64,000 nucleotides of DNA from an uncultured Gemmatimonadales bacterium (GCA_947259315.1 CAMYLR010000023.1:1-64000); one strand, 5' to 3'. Positions 9,039 to 18,203 are shown, counted from the stretch's first letter. Made by a program: numbers and translations. The notes: generated by a model not told the origin, from the letters alone.

Positions 9039-10408
9039 GTGTGATTCACCGGCTGGAGTCCGGTCTGGTCGCGGACCATCTCCAACAGCGTCTCCCTGGT
9101 GTTGAGCGCCGGTTGCTCGATGACTTGTTCGAGCAACCACTCCAGCGTCTGACCGAACTCGGGCCCCGGCGCGAGCCCCATCGCCGCTAGATCGTTGCCA
9201 TCGATCGCCAGATCCTCGACGCGCAACGCGGTCTGCTGCTTGAGCACCCGGCGCGCGTGATGGTACAGGTCGACGATCGGCGTGGGCGGTCGCTCGGCGC
9301 GTTTGCGATTCCCGCGCCAGTCGGCGAGCTGGAGACGATACAGATCCCACAAGTGCTCCTCGCCTACGCGCCGGATCCAGCGCCGAATCGCAGCGTCCGA
9401 TACGTCCGGCGGGGGCAGGTCCATGTGCACCCGCACCAGATGCGAGGCTCGAGCGACCTCGCGGCGCGAGAACTTGAGCCGCCGCAGCGCCTGCCGGGTC
9501 AACCGCGCGCTCGGCACCTCGTGTTGCGGGAACGTCCAGTCCCCCGTCTCGGGGTGAACCTCGCGCGCCATCGGCTTCCCCAGATCGTGACACAGGGCGA
9601 CCACCCGCAGGAACGGTCGCCGGGGGTGCACGTTGTCGGCCACCAACAGCGTATGCACCCCAACGTCATCCGCGTGGTAGACGTTCTGCTCGACGCCAAA
9701 GCACACCGCCAGCTCGGGGAACAGGAGCGGCACTGCGCCGTACTGGCGCCACAGGCCCATGACCGACGACACGGAGCGACATTCGGCCAGCGTCTTCAAG
9801 AGCTCGTCCCGCACCCGCTCTCCCGAGAGGTGAATGACGCCCGCGGCGTGGCGCCCCAGTGCGCGCTCGGTCTCGGGTTCGATCTCGAGCCCAAACCGCA
9901 CCGCGAACCGAAACGCGCGCAAGACGCGCAGATAATCCTCCGGGAACCGTTGATCGGGTTCGCCGACGGCGCGAAGGACGCCAGTTTCGAGATCGCCGCG
10001 GCCATCGAACGGATCGATAACGGCGTCGCTCTCGAGATCCCAGGCGATCGCATTGATCGTGAAGTCGCGCCGCTCCAGGTCCTCCTCGAGCGTGGCCCCA
10101 AACCGGACCTCGGCGTGTCGCCCGTCGGTCGCGACGTCGGTCCGAAAGGTCGTGACCTCGATCGTCTCGTCCTCGGCTCGCACGCCGACGGTGCCGTGCT
10201 CGACCCCGATCGGGAAGGTGACCGGGAAGAGCGACTGGACGACCTCGGGGTGCGCCGCGGTAGCGACGTCCCAGTCGCCGACCCGCTCGCCACGCAGGCT
10301 GTCGCGCACGGCGCCACCCACGGCGTAGGCCGGGTGACCGGCCCCGACGAGCCGTTCCACGACCGCCCGCAGTCCGCGCGTTGGTTGCAGCAAGGTCGCC
10401 TGCTTCAT
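9035..10408 (-). CDS. cca: CCA-adding / tRNA nucleotidyltransferase with HD domain
   Basis: 457 residues. Class II nucleotidyltransferase that builds or repairs the tRNA 3' CCA end (poly(A) polymerase I relatives cannot be fully excluded). The head domain shows VGGAVRD (30-36), the catalytic DWD (45-47), RRDFTINA near 115 and EDYLRVLRAFRFAVRF; an HD domain follows (VVALCHDLGKP) and a C-terminal RNA-binding tail. The ATG at 10408 was chosen because it precedes the first conserved residues; there is no strong Shine-Dalgarno. It is divergent from rho. Confidence 0.9.
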   Translation of the reverse strand: MKQATLLQPTRGLRAVVERLVGAGHPAYAVGGAVRDSLRGERVGDWDVATAAHPEVVQSLFPVTFPIGVEHGTVGVRAEDETIEVTTFRTDVATDGRHAEVRFGATLEEDLERRDFTINAIAWDLESDAVIDPFDGRGDLETGVLRAVGEPDQRFPEDYLRVLRAFRFAVRFGLEIEPETERALGRHAAGVIHLSGERVRDELLKTLAECRSVSSVMGLWRQYGAVPLLFPELAVCFGVEQNVYHADDVGVHTLLVADNVHPRRPFLRVVALCHDLGKPMAREVHPETGDWTFPQHEVPSARLTRQALRRLKFSRREVARASHLVRVHMDLPPPDVSDAAIRRWIRRVGEEHLWDLYRLQLADWRGNRKRAERPPTPIVDLYHHARRVLKQQTALRVEDLAIDGNDLAAMGLAPGPEFGQTLEWLLEQVIEQPALNTRETLLEMVRDQTGLQPVNHT

Positions 10409-10441
10409 AGAGATAGAAATGTACCGACTCCCGGCGCCGGC

Positions 10442-10470
10442 TTGACACCCCACGCTGGCTGTGGTAATAT
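10442..10470 (+). promoter_or_regulatory. Near-consensus sigma-70 promoter upstream of rho
   Basis: TTGACA at 10442-10447 and TAATAT at 10465-10470 are separated by exactly 17 nt: six of six matches at -35 and five of six at -10. The predicted start near 10477 would give rho a leader of about 100 nt. This is the clearest housekeeping promoter in the window. Confidence 0.75.
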
Positions 10471-10578
10471 GCTCAATCGAGAGCAATTCTACGCCTCGAG
10501 TCCCCGTAATCCTTTTACAACGCAACCGGACACGGCCCAACCGCCGTTCCCTTCGCTCACCGCACAGAGGTAACCCAC

Positions 10579-11840
10579 TTGAATCGTTCCCGTTCCCGCG
10601 CTCCTCGCGCACGACATCACAAGCGCCCGCCGACGCCCGGTCCAAACGCAATCGTTATGGACATCGGCGAAATCAAGTCCAAGTCGATCCCCGAGCTCCA
10701 CGAAATGGCCGAGAAACTCAGCATCCAGAACTTCGCCGGCCTGCGCAAGCAAGACCTGATCTTCAAGATCGAGCAGAACCTGCTCGACAACGAAACCGTT
10801 CTGCGCGGCGAGGGTGTGCTCGAGATCCTACCCGAGGGGTACGGCTTCCTTCGGAGCCCGGATTGGAACTACCTGTACGGGCCCGACGACATCTACGTCT
10901 CGCCGAGTCAGATCAAGCGATTCGATCTCAAGACCGGCGATACGATCCAGGGGCAAGTGCGTCCGCCAAAGGAAGGCGAACGGTACTTGGCGCTGCTCAA
11001 GGTCGAGGCGGTCAACTACACCGATCCCGACAAAGCCAAGCACACCGTCTTTTTCGACAACTTGCGACCGCTCTACCCCGAGCAAGATATCCAGCTCGAG
11101 CGCAAGGACGGCGATCTGTCGATGCGGATCATGGACCTGTTCTCTCCGATCGGGAAGGGCCAACGCGGGCTGATCGTCTCGCCGCCCAAGGCGGGTAAGA
11201 CGATTCTGCTCCAGAAGATCGCCAACTCGATCACCGAGAATGAGCCCGACATCAAGCTGATCGTACTGCTGATCGACGAGCGGCCCGAAGAGGTGACCGA
11301 CATGGAGCGCTCGGTCGACGGTGAGGTCATCGCCTCGACGTTCGATGAGCCAGCCGATCGTCACGTCCAGGTCGCCGACATGGTGATCGAGAAAGCCAAG
11401 CGACTGGTCGAGAACGGTCACGACGTCGTGATCCTGCTCGACTCGATTACGCCCACGCGCTGCACAAGCCCAAGCGGTTCTTTGGCGCCGCGCGCAACAT
11501 CGAGGAGGGCGGCTCGCTGACGATCGTCGCCACGGCGTTGATCGACACCGGCAGCCGGATGGACGAGGTCATCTTCGAGGAGTTCAAGGGCACCGGTAAC
11601 ATGGAGCTGGTGCTCGACCGCTCACTGTCCGATCGCCGGATCTACCCGGCCATCGATATCAACCGGTCGGGAACGCGCCATGAGGAGCTGCTGATCCCCG
11701 AGGATCAGCTGCAGCGGATTTGGCTGCTGCGGAAGTTCTTGAACGATATGAACCCTGCCGAGGCGATGGAGTTTTTGATTGAGAAGATGAAGAGGACAGA
11801 CACGAATACCGAGTTCCTCGCCTCCATGTCCGGAGATTGA
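10579..11840 (+). pseudogene. rho: Transcription termination factor Rho, interrupted by an internal deletion with frameshift
   Basis: Hexameric RNA helicase that ends transcription. The first part encodes a complete RNA-binding domain ([10 protein letters not shown], then [10 protein letters not shown]), Walker [13 protein letters not shown] (about residue 201) and Walker [10 protein letters not shown] (11427-11452). The frame then shifts; from about 11455 another frame continues with [30 protein letters not shown] and a normal C-terminus ending at 11840. The family segment between, RLARAYNT through the Q-loop GKVLSGGVD, is missing: about 67 bp (3n+1) with AC as junction microhomology. The TTG at 10579 has AGAGG 8-9 nt upstream and gives an Arg-rich N-terminal extension; the ATG at 10657, at the start of homology, lacks a Shine-Dalgarno. 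An intact rho would be expected, so an assembly fault is likely. Confidence 0.9.
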
Positions 11841-11854
11841 CGGCCGCTCCTGGA

Positions 11855-11945
11855 GGTGCATCTCTGCGTTGCGCTCGTCGGGCTTCGCTGCGGCGTACCT
11901 ATCAGTACGCCTCGCTTACCCTCCTCCCGCGCCTTGATCTGCACC
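11855..11945 (+). repeat. Palindromic intergenic element, copy 1 (inverted relative to copy 2)
   Basis: Lies between rho and ruvX. The outer arms GGTGCA (11855-11860) and TGCACC (11940-11945) are complementary, and the centre is a perfect 7-bp stem GGCGTAC/GTACGCC (11892-11898, 11905-11911) with a 6-nt loop. Its reverse complement aligns along nearly its whole core with the element at 18204-18327 (shared blocks GATCAAGGCGCG, CGAGGCGTACTGA, GGTACGCCGCAG, GCAACGC). It is probably a structured 3'-end or terminator-like dispersed repeat. Confidence 0.8.
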
Positions 11946-11991
11946 ACCAATAACGGCCTAAAACCAAGACCTGCCGAGAGTAGCGTTGCAA

Positions 11992-12432
11992 ATGGATGAA
12001 CGTGTTTTAGCGATCGACTACGGTGAGCGGCGCGTGGGGATGGCGGTGTCGGACCCGACGTACGGCTACGTGCGCGGGTTGCCGACGATCGACCGCCGCG
12101 AGCTGACTTCATCGCTGTTCGAGGCGATCGCCGACGTGGTGGGCCAGGAGGAGATCGGCCGCATCGTGATCGGCATCCCCTATACGCTCGACGGCACGGA
12201 GGGCAAAGCGGCGCGCCAGGTGCGGAGCTTCGCCGGCGACCTCGCCAACCAGATCGACGTGCCGATCGACGAGTGGGACGAGCGGTTGACGTCCGAAGCC
12301 GCCCGGCGAGCGCTGCGCGAGGCGGGCCACGACGAGCGCGCCATCCGCACCAAGGTCGACCAGCTGAGTGCTGTCCTAATGCTCGAAGGGTACCTGCGTT
12401 TGCGCGCCCATCGGGAGGAAGCATCCGAATGA
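11992..12432 (+). CDS. ruvX: Holliday-junction resolvase-like RuvX / YqgF pre-16S rRNA nuclease
   Basis: 146 residues of RNase H-like fold. VLAIDYGERRVGMAVSD carries the first catalytic aspartate, IVIGIPYTLDG and DERLTSEAA the second conserved region, and VDQLSAVLMLEGYL the third acidic residue. YqgF proteins process the 5' end of 16S rRNA; a recombination role has also been proposed. The ATG at 11992 is preceded by GAGAG; a TTG six nt upstream is an alternative. The TGA overlaps the mltG ATG (ATGA), indicating a two-gene operon. Confidence 0.9.
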   Translation: MDERVLAIDYGERRVGMAVSDPTYGYVRGLPTIDRRELTSSLFEAIADVVGQEEIGRIVIGIPYTLDGTEGKAARQVRSFAGDLANQIDVPIDEWDERLTSEAARRALREAGHDERAIRTKVDQLSAVLMLEGYLRLRAHREEASE

Positions 12433-13433
12433 TCGGTCGGCGCCGGCGGATGGTGGTCATCGGCCTGGCAATCGTTGCGCTCGGTGCGTTGGCGATCGCC
12501 GGAACGTGGGCGCTGTCGGCCAACCGCGCGCCCAGCGCGGCGACCACATCGGTGTTGCTCGATGTCGAGCGCGGGACGACGGTCCGCGCGCTGGGTCACC
12601 AGCTCGCCGATCGCGGCGTCATCCGAAGTCCGTTGCTGTTCGAGCTCCGGCTGCGGGCCCGCGGCGATGCGAACCGCATTCAGGCCGGCACCTACGATCT
12701 GCCGCGCAACGAACCGCTCGACGAGATCATCGACATGTTGATCGAGGGCCGGACGCTGTTGGTCACGGTGACGGTGCCCGAAGGGTTGCGGCTCGAGGAG
12801 ACAGCGGGGGCGGTGGCGCGCGGGCTCGGGATCGATTCGGCGGCGTTCGCCGCCGTCGCGACCGACTCCCTGCTGGCGGATTCGCTCGGGCTGCCGACCG
12901 CCACGCTCGAAGGCTACCTGTTTCCCGAGACGTATCACGTCGATCCGACGACCGGCCCGCGCGAGCTCGCGCTTCACCTGGTGGGCCAATTCAACCAGGT
13001 GTTCACGCCTGCGTGGCGGGCGCGGGCCGACTCGCTCGGTCGCTCGGTGCACGAGATCGTGACGCTGGCCTCGATCGTCGAGGAAGAAGCGCAAGTGGCG
13101 AGCGAGCGCACGGTGATCGCGGGCGTCTTCTGGAACCGATTGGACCGCGGGATGAAGCTCGAAGCCGACCCGACCGTGCAGTACTCGCTCGGCGGCCATC
13201 GCGCGCGCGTCCTGTATCGCGATCTCGAGGTCGATTCGCCGTACAACACGTATCGCAACGTCGGTCTTCCGCCGGGTCCGATCTCGAGTCCCGGCGCAGC
13301 CGCGCTGGAAGCGACGCTATACCCCGATTCGGTGCCGTATCTCTACTTCTTCGCTACCGGCGTCGGCGGGCAACACACCTTCAGCAAAACGTTCGCCGAG
13401 CACAACCGCAAGCGGCGCCAACTCGGCAGGTAG
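12429..13433 (+). CDS. mltG: Endolytic murein transglycosylase MltG (YceG-like)
   Basis: 334 residues. Inner-membrane protein that cleaves nascent glycan strands and so releases peptidoglycan from the synthesis machinery. One N-terminal TM helix (about 8-28) is followed by a LysM-like module (VERGTTVRALGHQLADRGV) and the catalytic YceG domain: ETYHVDP, the catalytic-glutamate motif LASIVEEEA, VFWNRLDRGMKLEADPTVQY and SPYNTYRNVGLPPGPISSPG. Full length for the family. It ends 3 nt from the convergent dehydrogenase gene. Confidence 0.93.
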   Translation: MIGRRRRMVVIGLAIVALGALAIAGTWALSANRAPSAATTSVLLDVERGTTVRALGHQLADRGVIRSPLLFELRLRARGDANRIQAGTYDLPRNEPLDEIIDMLIEGRTLLVTVTVPEGLRLEETAGAVARGLGIDSAAFAAVATDSLLADSLGLPTATLEGYLFPETYHVDPTTGPRELALHLVGQFNQVFTPAWRARADSLGRSVHEIVTLASIVEEEAQVASERTVIAGVFWNRLDRGMKLEADPTVQYSLGGHRARVLYRDLEVDSPYNTYRNVGLPPGPISSPGAAALEATLYPDSVPYLYFFATGVGGQHTFSKTFAEHNRKRRQLGR

Positions 13434-13436
13434 GAC

Positions 13437-13451
13437 CTAGCCCTGGGCTAG
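13437..13451. terminator. Short perfect inverted repeat at convergent gene ends (possible weak terminator)
   Basis: CTAGCCC, one T, GGGCTAG: a 7-bp perfect palindrome containing the stop codon of the minus-strand dehydrogenase and lying 3 nt past the mltG stop. There is no T-run, so termination activity is uncertain. Confidence 0.35.
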
Positions 13452-14492
13452 CAGCGCTTGGACTCGCCGCCGCGAAGCGGCGAACGGTGACTCATCGCGC
13501 TCACCGGCCTCGGCGAAGATCGCTTCGAGCGTCGGGCGGATGTCGTCCACCCGAGCGTTCAACTCCTCGACGTCATCGACGCCGGTGGACATCAAACCGA
13601 ACGCAGTCGCCCCGCCGGCGTTGACGACGTAGTCGGGCGCGTAAAGGATGTTGCGCTCGTGGAGTCGATCGGCATCGTCGGGCTCGCCGAGCTGGGCGTT
13701 GGCCGAGCCGGCCACCACCCGACACGCGAGCTGTGGGATCGTCTCGCGATTGAGCACACCGGTCACCGCGCACGGCGCGAAGACATCACACGGTGTGCTG
13801 AAAACCGCCGCCGGTTCGACGAGCTCACCACCGACTTCGGCCGCCACACGCCGCGCGCGGTCGCCATCGATGTCACTCACCGAGACTCGGGCTCCGACGT
13901 CGGCGAGCATCCGGGCCAACGGATGGCCCACGTCACCCACACCCTGGATCACCACGCTTCGACCGTCGATGTCGTCGCTTCCAAAACTCGCCGCGAGCGC
14001 GGCCTCGATCCCGCGCACGACGCCCCGCGCGGTGAACGGCCCCGGGTCCTGGGTCGCCCCCGTAACCGGGTCGACGCCGTGGACGTAGCGCGTTTCGCCG
14101 GCGATGACTTGCATGTCCTCGGGTGTCGTCCCCAGATCGACGCCGGTTTGAAACGCGCCCTTGAGCGACTCCAGGAGCTGGCCGTAGCTGCGCAGCAATC
14201 CCGCCCGCGCCTCGCCCGACAGCGGCTCGGGAACCGCCAGCACCGCTTTGCCCCCACCGTATGGCAGTCCGATCACCGCCCACTTGGCGGTCATGCCGGC
14301 CGCGAGTCGCATCGCGTCGGTGAGACCGGCGGCCGGTTCCGCGTAGGTGCGCATGCGCGTGCCGCCTACAGCCGAGCCAAGCTTCGTGTTGTGGATGGCG
14401 ATGAAGATCCAGGTCGACGTGACCCGATCGAAGCGGGTTACGACCGCTTCCCCTTCCCACGCTTCGATCCGGTCTTCGATACCGCCCGACAT
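13437..14492 (-). CDS. Glu/Leu/Phe/Val dehydrogenase family protein (leucine dehydrogenase-like)
   Basis: 351 residues. NAD(P)-dependent amino-acid dehydrogenase making the 2-oxo acid and ammonia. Seen are HNTKLGSAVGGTRMR, the catalytic lysine loop GLPYGGGKAVL (about 74-84), DLGTTPEDM, the Rossmann motif QGVGDVG near 196 and NAGGATAFG near the C-terminus. The length and GGTRMR motif favour the branched-chain (leucine/valine) subgroup over hexameric glutamate dehydrogenase; substrate preference is inference. It is 25 nt downstream of the DUF3352 gene. Confidence 0.88.
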   Translation of the reverse strand: MSGGIEDRIEAWEGEAVVTRFDRVTSTWIFIAIHNTKLGSAVGGTRMRTYAEPAAGLTDAMRLAAGMTAKWAVIGLPYGGGKAVLAVPEPLSGEARAGLLRSYGQLLESLKGAFQTGVDLGTTPEDMQVIAGETRYVHGVDPVTGATQDPGPFTARGVVRGIEAALAASFGSDDIDGRSVVIQGVGDVGHPLARMLADVGARVSVSDIDGDRARRVAAEVGGELVEPAAVFSTPCDVFAPCAVTGVLNRETIPQLACRVVAGSANAQLGEPDDADRLHERNILYAPDYVVNAGGATAFGLMSTGVDDVEELNARVDDIRPTLEAIFAEAGERDESPFAASRRRVQALLAQG

Positions 14493-14517
14493 GCGCCAGA
14501 GACGCCCGTTGACGCCG

Positions 14518-16302
14518 CTACTGCACCTCTAGCAGTACATGGCCGCGGAAACCTTCCTCCTCGGCCTCGTTGTAGAACCCCATCCGGGGCACGTTCTTGA
14601 ACGCTCTCAGAACCTGCCGGCCGGTGGACGTCGAGTCGGCGACCGCGCCGCCGGCCATCGGGCCAAACGTCTCCAACAGGCTCTCGACCTCGGTCAGCGT
14701 GCGCTCGAGATCGATGTAGCCGATCCCGCTTACGTCCTCAACATAGAAGTCACCCAACGCCTGGTACGGGGGGCTGGCGGGCAGCGCTTCAGCTTGTCCG
14801 TTCTGTGCATCCAACATCCGCTTGACGAGTCCGTTGCTCGAACCGATGATCGCGAACTCGTCGGTCACGACGTACGCCACCTGGGCGACCGGCGTTGGCG
14901 CGTAGCGGATCGTGTTGCCCGCGTAATCCTCGCTTTGCCATACGACGGGGATCGAGGCCCGGGCGCGAGCGGCGTCCGCTAGCAACGTCTCGAGCTTGGC
15001 GAACAACGTCCGTGCGCGAACCGCGTCTTTGGAGGTGAACACGATCGACACTTCAGGCAACGGGAAGAACCCGGTGCGATCGACACCGGTGATCGACAGC
15101 GATGCTTCATCGTCGAACCAGGAGAGAATGTCTTCCTCGATGCTGATCCCGACGTTGTTCTCGAACTCCGCGATCTTGTTCGCCACCGCCTCGTTGGCGC
15201 GTAACGAATCGGGCTTCCCGACCACGTCCATCTGAACGCGAGTCGCATCGATCGCGAAGCTCAGCAGCTCCTCGTAGACCGCGTCCGGAACGATCGTATT
15301 GAGCGCAAAATAGAGCAGCGTGGCGGTGGGCTGGAGGTCGAGCGTTCGGGCCGGCTCAGACGAGGTCTCCATGATGCGCGCGAAACCGCGTCGGGGTCCC
15401 GGATCGAGTAGCGTGTACGTGGTAGATCGGATGCCCGCGTCTGTCCAGTAGGCGCCGCCGGCGAAGGCCCGCGCATAGTTGAAGTTCTCAAACGCTGTCG
15501 TCGCGGCGCGGACCCGTTCGGCCTCCCCGGGGTCCATGTCAGCCTGCTCCTCGGCGGCGCGAATCGCGGTCTCCTGCATCGCCCGCTGGTCGATGAACAC
15601 GACGATATCCGAGGCCGGCAGCTTGCCGAGCACGGTCATGTAGTCCTGGTTGTCGCCCATCGTCGACCCTGCGCCCCGATTGGCGGTCAGGTCGAGCGTT
15701 TCCTTGAGACGGCTCTCGGTGGTGCTCATGACGAGCCGTTCGTCAACCAGCGTGTGGAAAAAGACGTCTTCTTGTTCTGGGCTGGTCGCAACGCGAACGG
15801 TCGCTCCCTCGTAGTCGATATCGCGGAACGTCGCTCCCTCTTCCTCGGTTACCTGCTGCTCGACGGCCGCTAAGATCTCCCTGACCCGACCATCGTCCTG
15901 GACCTCGGCGATGAGCGCCAGGTCCCCGCGGTCCTCGGACAATTGGCCGTAGTAACCGAGATCGAACTTGCGGCCAAACACCGACAGGACGGTCGTCTCG
16001 TCGAGCGGCAACCCGGTCTCCTCCAAGAACTTGCTCTGCATCTCGGCCAACCCGTCGGCGGCACCCTCGATCGCGGTCAGCTCGGCGTAGAGCTGGGTTG
16101 TCTTGAGGCGCGACCAGAACCCCTCGAGGTCGTGGCCGGAGACGACTACCTGCGCGCCCGCGGGGAGCGCCATCGCTACCGCTTTCGTCTCCACGCCGGC
16201 GGGTACGTCGGTCTCGACCGCGCCCTCTTTGCCGCAAGTCATTCCGATGACGCACAGCGCGAGAATGACCGCCAGCCGATCACGCGACCGGTTCCAAATC
16301 AT
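14518..16302 (-). CDS. DUF3352-like lipoprotein
   Basis: 594 residues. The signal peptide LAVILALCVIGMTC ends at a lipobox cysteine (residue 23), so it is probably lipid-anchored. The body has alternating strands and helices with DUF3352-like segments (ALPAGAQVVVSGHDLEGFW near 45, DIVVFIDQRAM, LSITGVDRTGFFPLPEV, FAIIGSSNGLVKRMLDA). No catalytic motif is visible and the function is unknown. The ATG at 16302 is supported by AAAGGAGC a few nt upstream; the frame further upstream lacks a signal peptide. Possibly co-transcribed with the dehydrogenase. Confidence 0.78.
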   Translation of the reverse strand: MIWNRSRDRLAVILALCVIGMTCGKEGAVETDVPAGVETKAVAMALPAGAQVVVSGHDLEGFWSRLKTTQLYAELTAIEGAADGLAEMQSKFLEETGLPLDETTVLSVFGRKFDLGYYGQLSEDRGDLALIAEVQDDGRVREILAAVEQQVTEEEGATFRDIDYEGATVRVATSPEQEDVFFHTLVDERLVMSTTESRLKETLDLTANRGAGSTMGDNQDYMTVLGKLPASDIVVFIDQRAMQETAIRAAEEQADMDPGEAERVRAATTAFENFNYARAFAGGAYWTDAGIRSTTYTLLDPGPRRGFARIMETSSEPARTLDLQPTATLLYFALNTIVPDAVYEELLSFAIDATRVQMDVVGKPDSLRANEAVANKIAEFENNVGISIEEDILSWFDDEASLSITGVDRTGFFPLPEVSIVFTSKDAVRARTLFAKLETLLADAARARASIPVVWQSEDYAGNTIRYAPTPVAQVAYVVTDEFAIIGSSNGLVKRMLDAQNGQAEALPASPPYQALGDFYVEDVSGIGYIDLERTLTEVESLLETFGPMAGGAVADSTSTGRQVLRAFKNVPRMGFYNEAEEEGFRGHVLLEVQ

Positions 16303-16379
16303 GCTATGAGCTCCTTTCAACGATCGTCCGATATCAGAAGGGGATTGGCTCGAAAGCTTAGGAATGCCGCGCGCGACTG

Positions 16380-17348
16380 TCAATCGAGAACCGGCGCCAA
16401 AGGCAGCAGGACTTCGTTTGCTCCGGTTACTGAGAGACCTGGTTCTGGTCCTCCACCGATTACGAACAATCGGCCGTCGACGACCGCCGCTCCCAAGCCG
16501 TGTCGGGCGGTCAGAAGCGGTTCCATCGACAGCCAACGTCGCGACCGGGGATCGTACGCCTCGTTGGCATCAAAGGTGGTCGCGGTCGACTCTCCGCCGA
16601 GCACGTGGATGCGGCCGCCGTACACGACGGAGGCGATTCCGCCACGCGGCGTCGGCATCGAGGGCAACGTCTCCCACCGCATCGCGCTGGCGTCGAAGGC
16701 CTCGAGTGCACCCAGGTTCGTCGACAGGCCGCCGACGCGACCCCCGGCGACGTACACGATCCCGTCCGAGGCCGCCGCGGTCAGGTGCTCGCGCGGAGTC
16801 GGGAGCGGTGGCAGCGGCTCCCAACGACCCACGTCGGGGTCGTAGCGCTCGACGTTGCGAACCGCCGTCTCGTCGGTAGTCCGGCCGCCGATCGCATAGA
16901 CGACGTCACCGATCGCGGTAGCGGCCAGCGCGCCCCGCGCGCGTGGCAGCGGCTCTACCCGCCGCCAAACCTCTTCGCCTGGAGTGAGCACGTAGACGCT
17001 GGCTACTGGCCGGAATGGGACGCCGCGATGGCCACCGACCGCGTACAGTCGCCCACCGGCTGCGGTGACGGCGACGTGATGGAGCGGCTCTGGCAATGCG
17101 GGCCCGGCGGTCCACATATCGGTCGCCGGATCGTAGACATCGACCTGAGCCGACCCCTCGCGTTCCAGCGTGAGGCCCCCGACGACGTAGATCTTCCCCG
17201 CCACCGCGGCCACACCGACCTCGGTCCTGGGGAGCGGCAAAGGAGCCATCGATCGCCAGGGGGTCGTCGGAACCTCGACCTTGGGGGGCGGGGATCCGCA
17301 CCCCAGGGCCACGATCGCCAACCACGCCGTCATTCGACCCCGGCTCAT
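16380..17348 (-). CDS. Kelch-repeat beta-propeller lipoprotein
   Basis: 322 residues. A short signal peptide ends at a lipobox cysteine (AIVALGC, about residue 17). The rest consists of about six Kelch blades of the form IYVVGG...YDP...W...PLP (clear at IYVVGGLT, LYAVGGHR, VYAIGGRT, VYVAGGRV, IHVLGGES, LFVIGGGP), predicting a single propeller on the outer face of a membrane. Ligand unknown; possibly sialic acid- or carbohydrate-related by family analogy only. Divergent from the GIN-domain gene. Confidence 0.85.
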   Translation of the reverse strand: MSRGRMTAWLAIVALGCGSPPPKVEVPTTPWRSMAPLPLPRTEVGVAAVAGKIYVVGGLTLEREGSAQVDVYDPATDMWTAGPALPEPLHHVAVTAAGGRLYAVGGHRGVPFRPVASVYVLTPGEEVWRRVEPLPRARGALAATAIGDVVYAIGGRTTDETAVRNVERYDPDVGRWEPLPPLPTPREHLTAAASDGIVYVAGGRVGGLSTNLGALEAFDASAMRWETLPSMPTPRGGIASVVYGGRIHVLGGESTATTFDANEAYDPRSRRWLSMEPLLTARHGLGAAVVDGRLFVIGGGPEPGLSVTGANEVLLPLAPVLD

Positions 17349-17468
17349 GGGTCTAACGTAACCCGGTGAGCCGCCGTTGACCGGGGCTTGAGAGGCGAAA
17401 CCCGGAGCCGGCCGGCGTCGTAGGGAGTAGCAGAGCTCATCACGTGATCACACCATGCGGAGGTACCG

Positions 17469-18185
17469 ATGCGAAGCCTAGCCCTCGCACCCCTCGTGGC
17501 GATCGTCTCGTTCGCCGGGTGCGGCATTTCGGTGAACTGGGACGGACCCGCCGTCGCCGGTTCGGGAAACATCGTCAGCAAGTACCGTACAGTGGCCGAG
17601 TTCGACCGTATCGAAGTCGGCGGCAACTTCGACGTCGAGGTGGAAGTCGGCGAGGCGCAATCGATCCGGTTGACCGGCGACGACAACCTGCTCCCGCAGG
17701 TCGAAACCAAAGTCCGCCACGGCGAGCTCGAGATCGATTACGACGGCTCGTATCGCTCGCGTGACGACATCAAGATCGCAATCACCGTCCCGCGTCTGTC
17801 GGCGATCCACTCGAGCGGAAGCTCCGACGTCAACGTCACGGGCGTTCGCAGCTCCACGTTTGATGCTGCCGTATCGGGATCGAGCGAACTCTGGGTTGAA
17901 GGCGACTTTGGCGACCTCGAGGCGAATGTCTCCGGATCCGGAGAGATCACGATGGCCGGCACCGCCAATGACATCGACGCCAACGTCTCGGGCTCGGGCG
18001 AACTCGACCTGTTTAGCGTCCCCGCGAGCACAGCAGACGTGACGGTGACCGGGAGCGGTGAAGTCGGATTGGATGTCTCGGAGAAGCTGAGCGCCACCGT
18101 CACCGGTAGCGGCGACGTCGAGTACACCGGCGACCCCAGCGTCACCTCACGGATAACAGGGTCCGGGTCGGTGCGCGGAACCTAA
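17469..18185 (+). CDS. Head-GIN domain (DUF2807) lipoprotein
   Basis: 238 residues. The signal peptide LAPLVAIVSFAGC ends in a lipobox cysteine. The body is a right-handed beta-helix of short repeats with the hallmark VSGSGE / GSGEV steps (about 150-235), preceded by the entry motif FDRIEVGGNFDVEVEVG. Probably an outer-membrane or periplasmic scaffold; function unknown. GGAGG sits 5 nt before the ATG. It ends just before the palindromic element shared with the convergent iscS end. Confidence 0.88.
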   Translation: MRSLALAPLVAIVSFAGCGISVNWDGPAVAGSGNIVSKYRTVAEFDRIEVGGNFDVEVEVGEAQSIRLTGDDNLLPQVETKVRHGELEIDYDGSYRSRDDIKIAITVPRLSAIHSSGSSDVNVTGVRSSTFDAAVSGSSELWVEGDFGDLEANVSGSGEITMAGTANDIDANVSGSGELDLFSVPASTADVTVTGSGEVGLDVSEKLSATVTGSGDVEYTGDPSVTSRITGSGSVRGT

Positions 18186-18203
18186 CGCTCCACTCCTTTT
18201 CCG

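Noticed and set aside
9257-10573. Plus-strand 438-codon frame opposite cca
   Set aside because: Composition typical of antisense of high-GC coding DNA; cca motifs on the minus strand are unambiguous.
11440-11540. Two separate genes (N- and C-terminal Rho) or an intein/intron remnant
   Set aside because: Nothing is inserted; sequence is missing. The second frame has no start with a ribosome-binding site before conserved residues.
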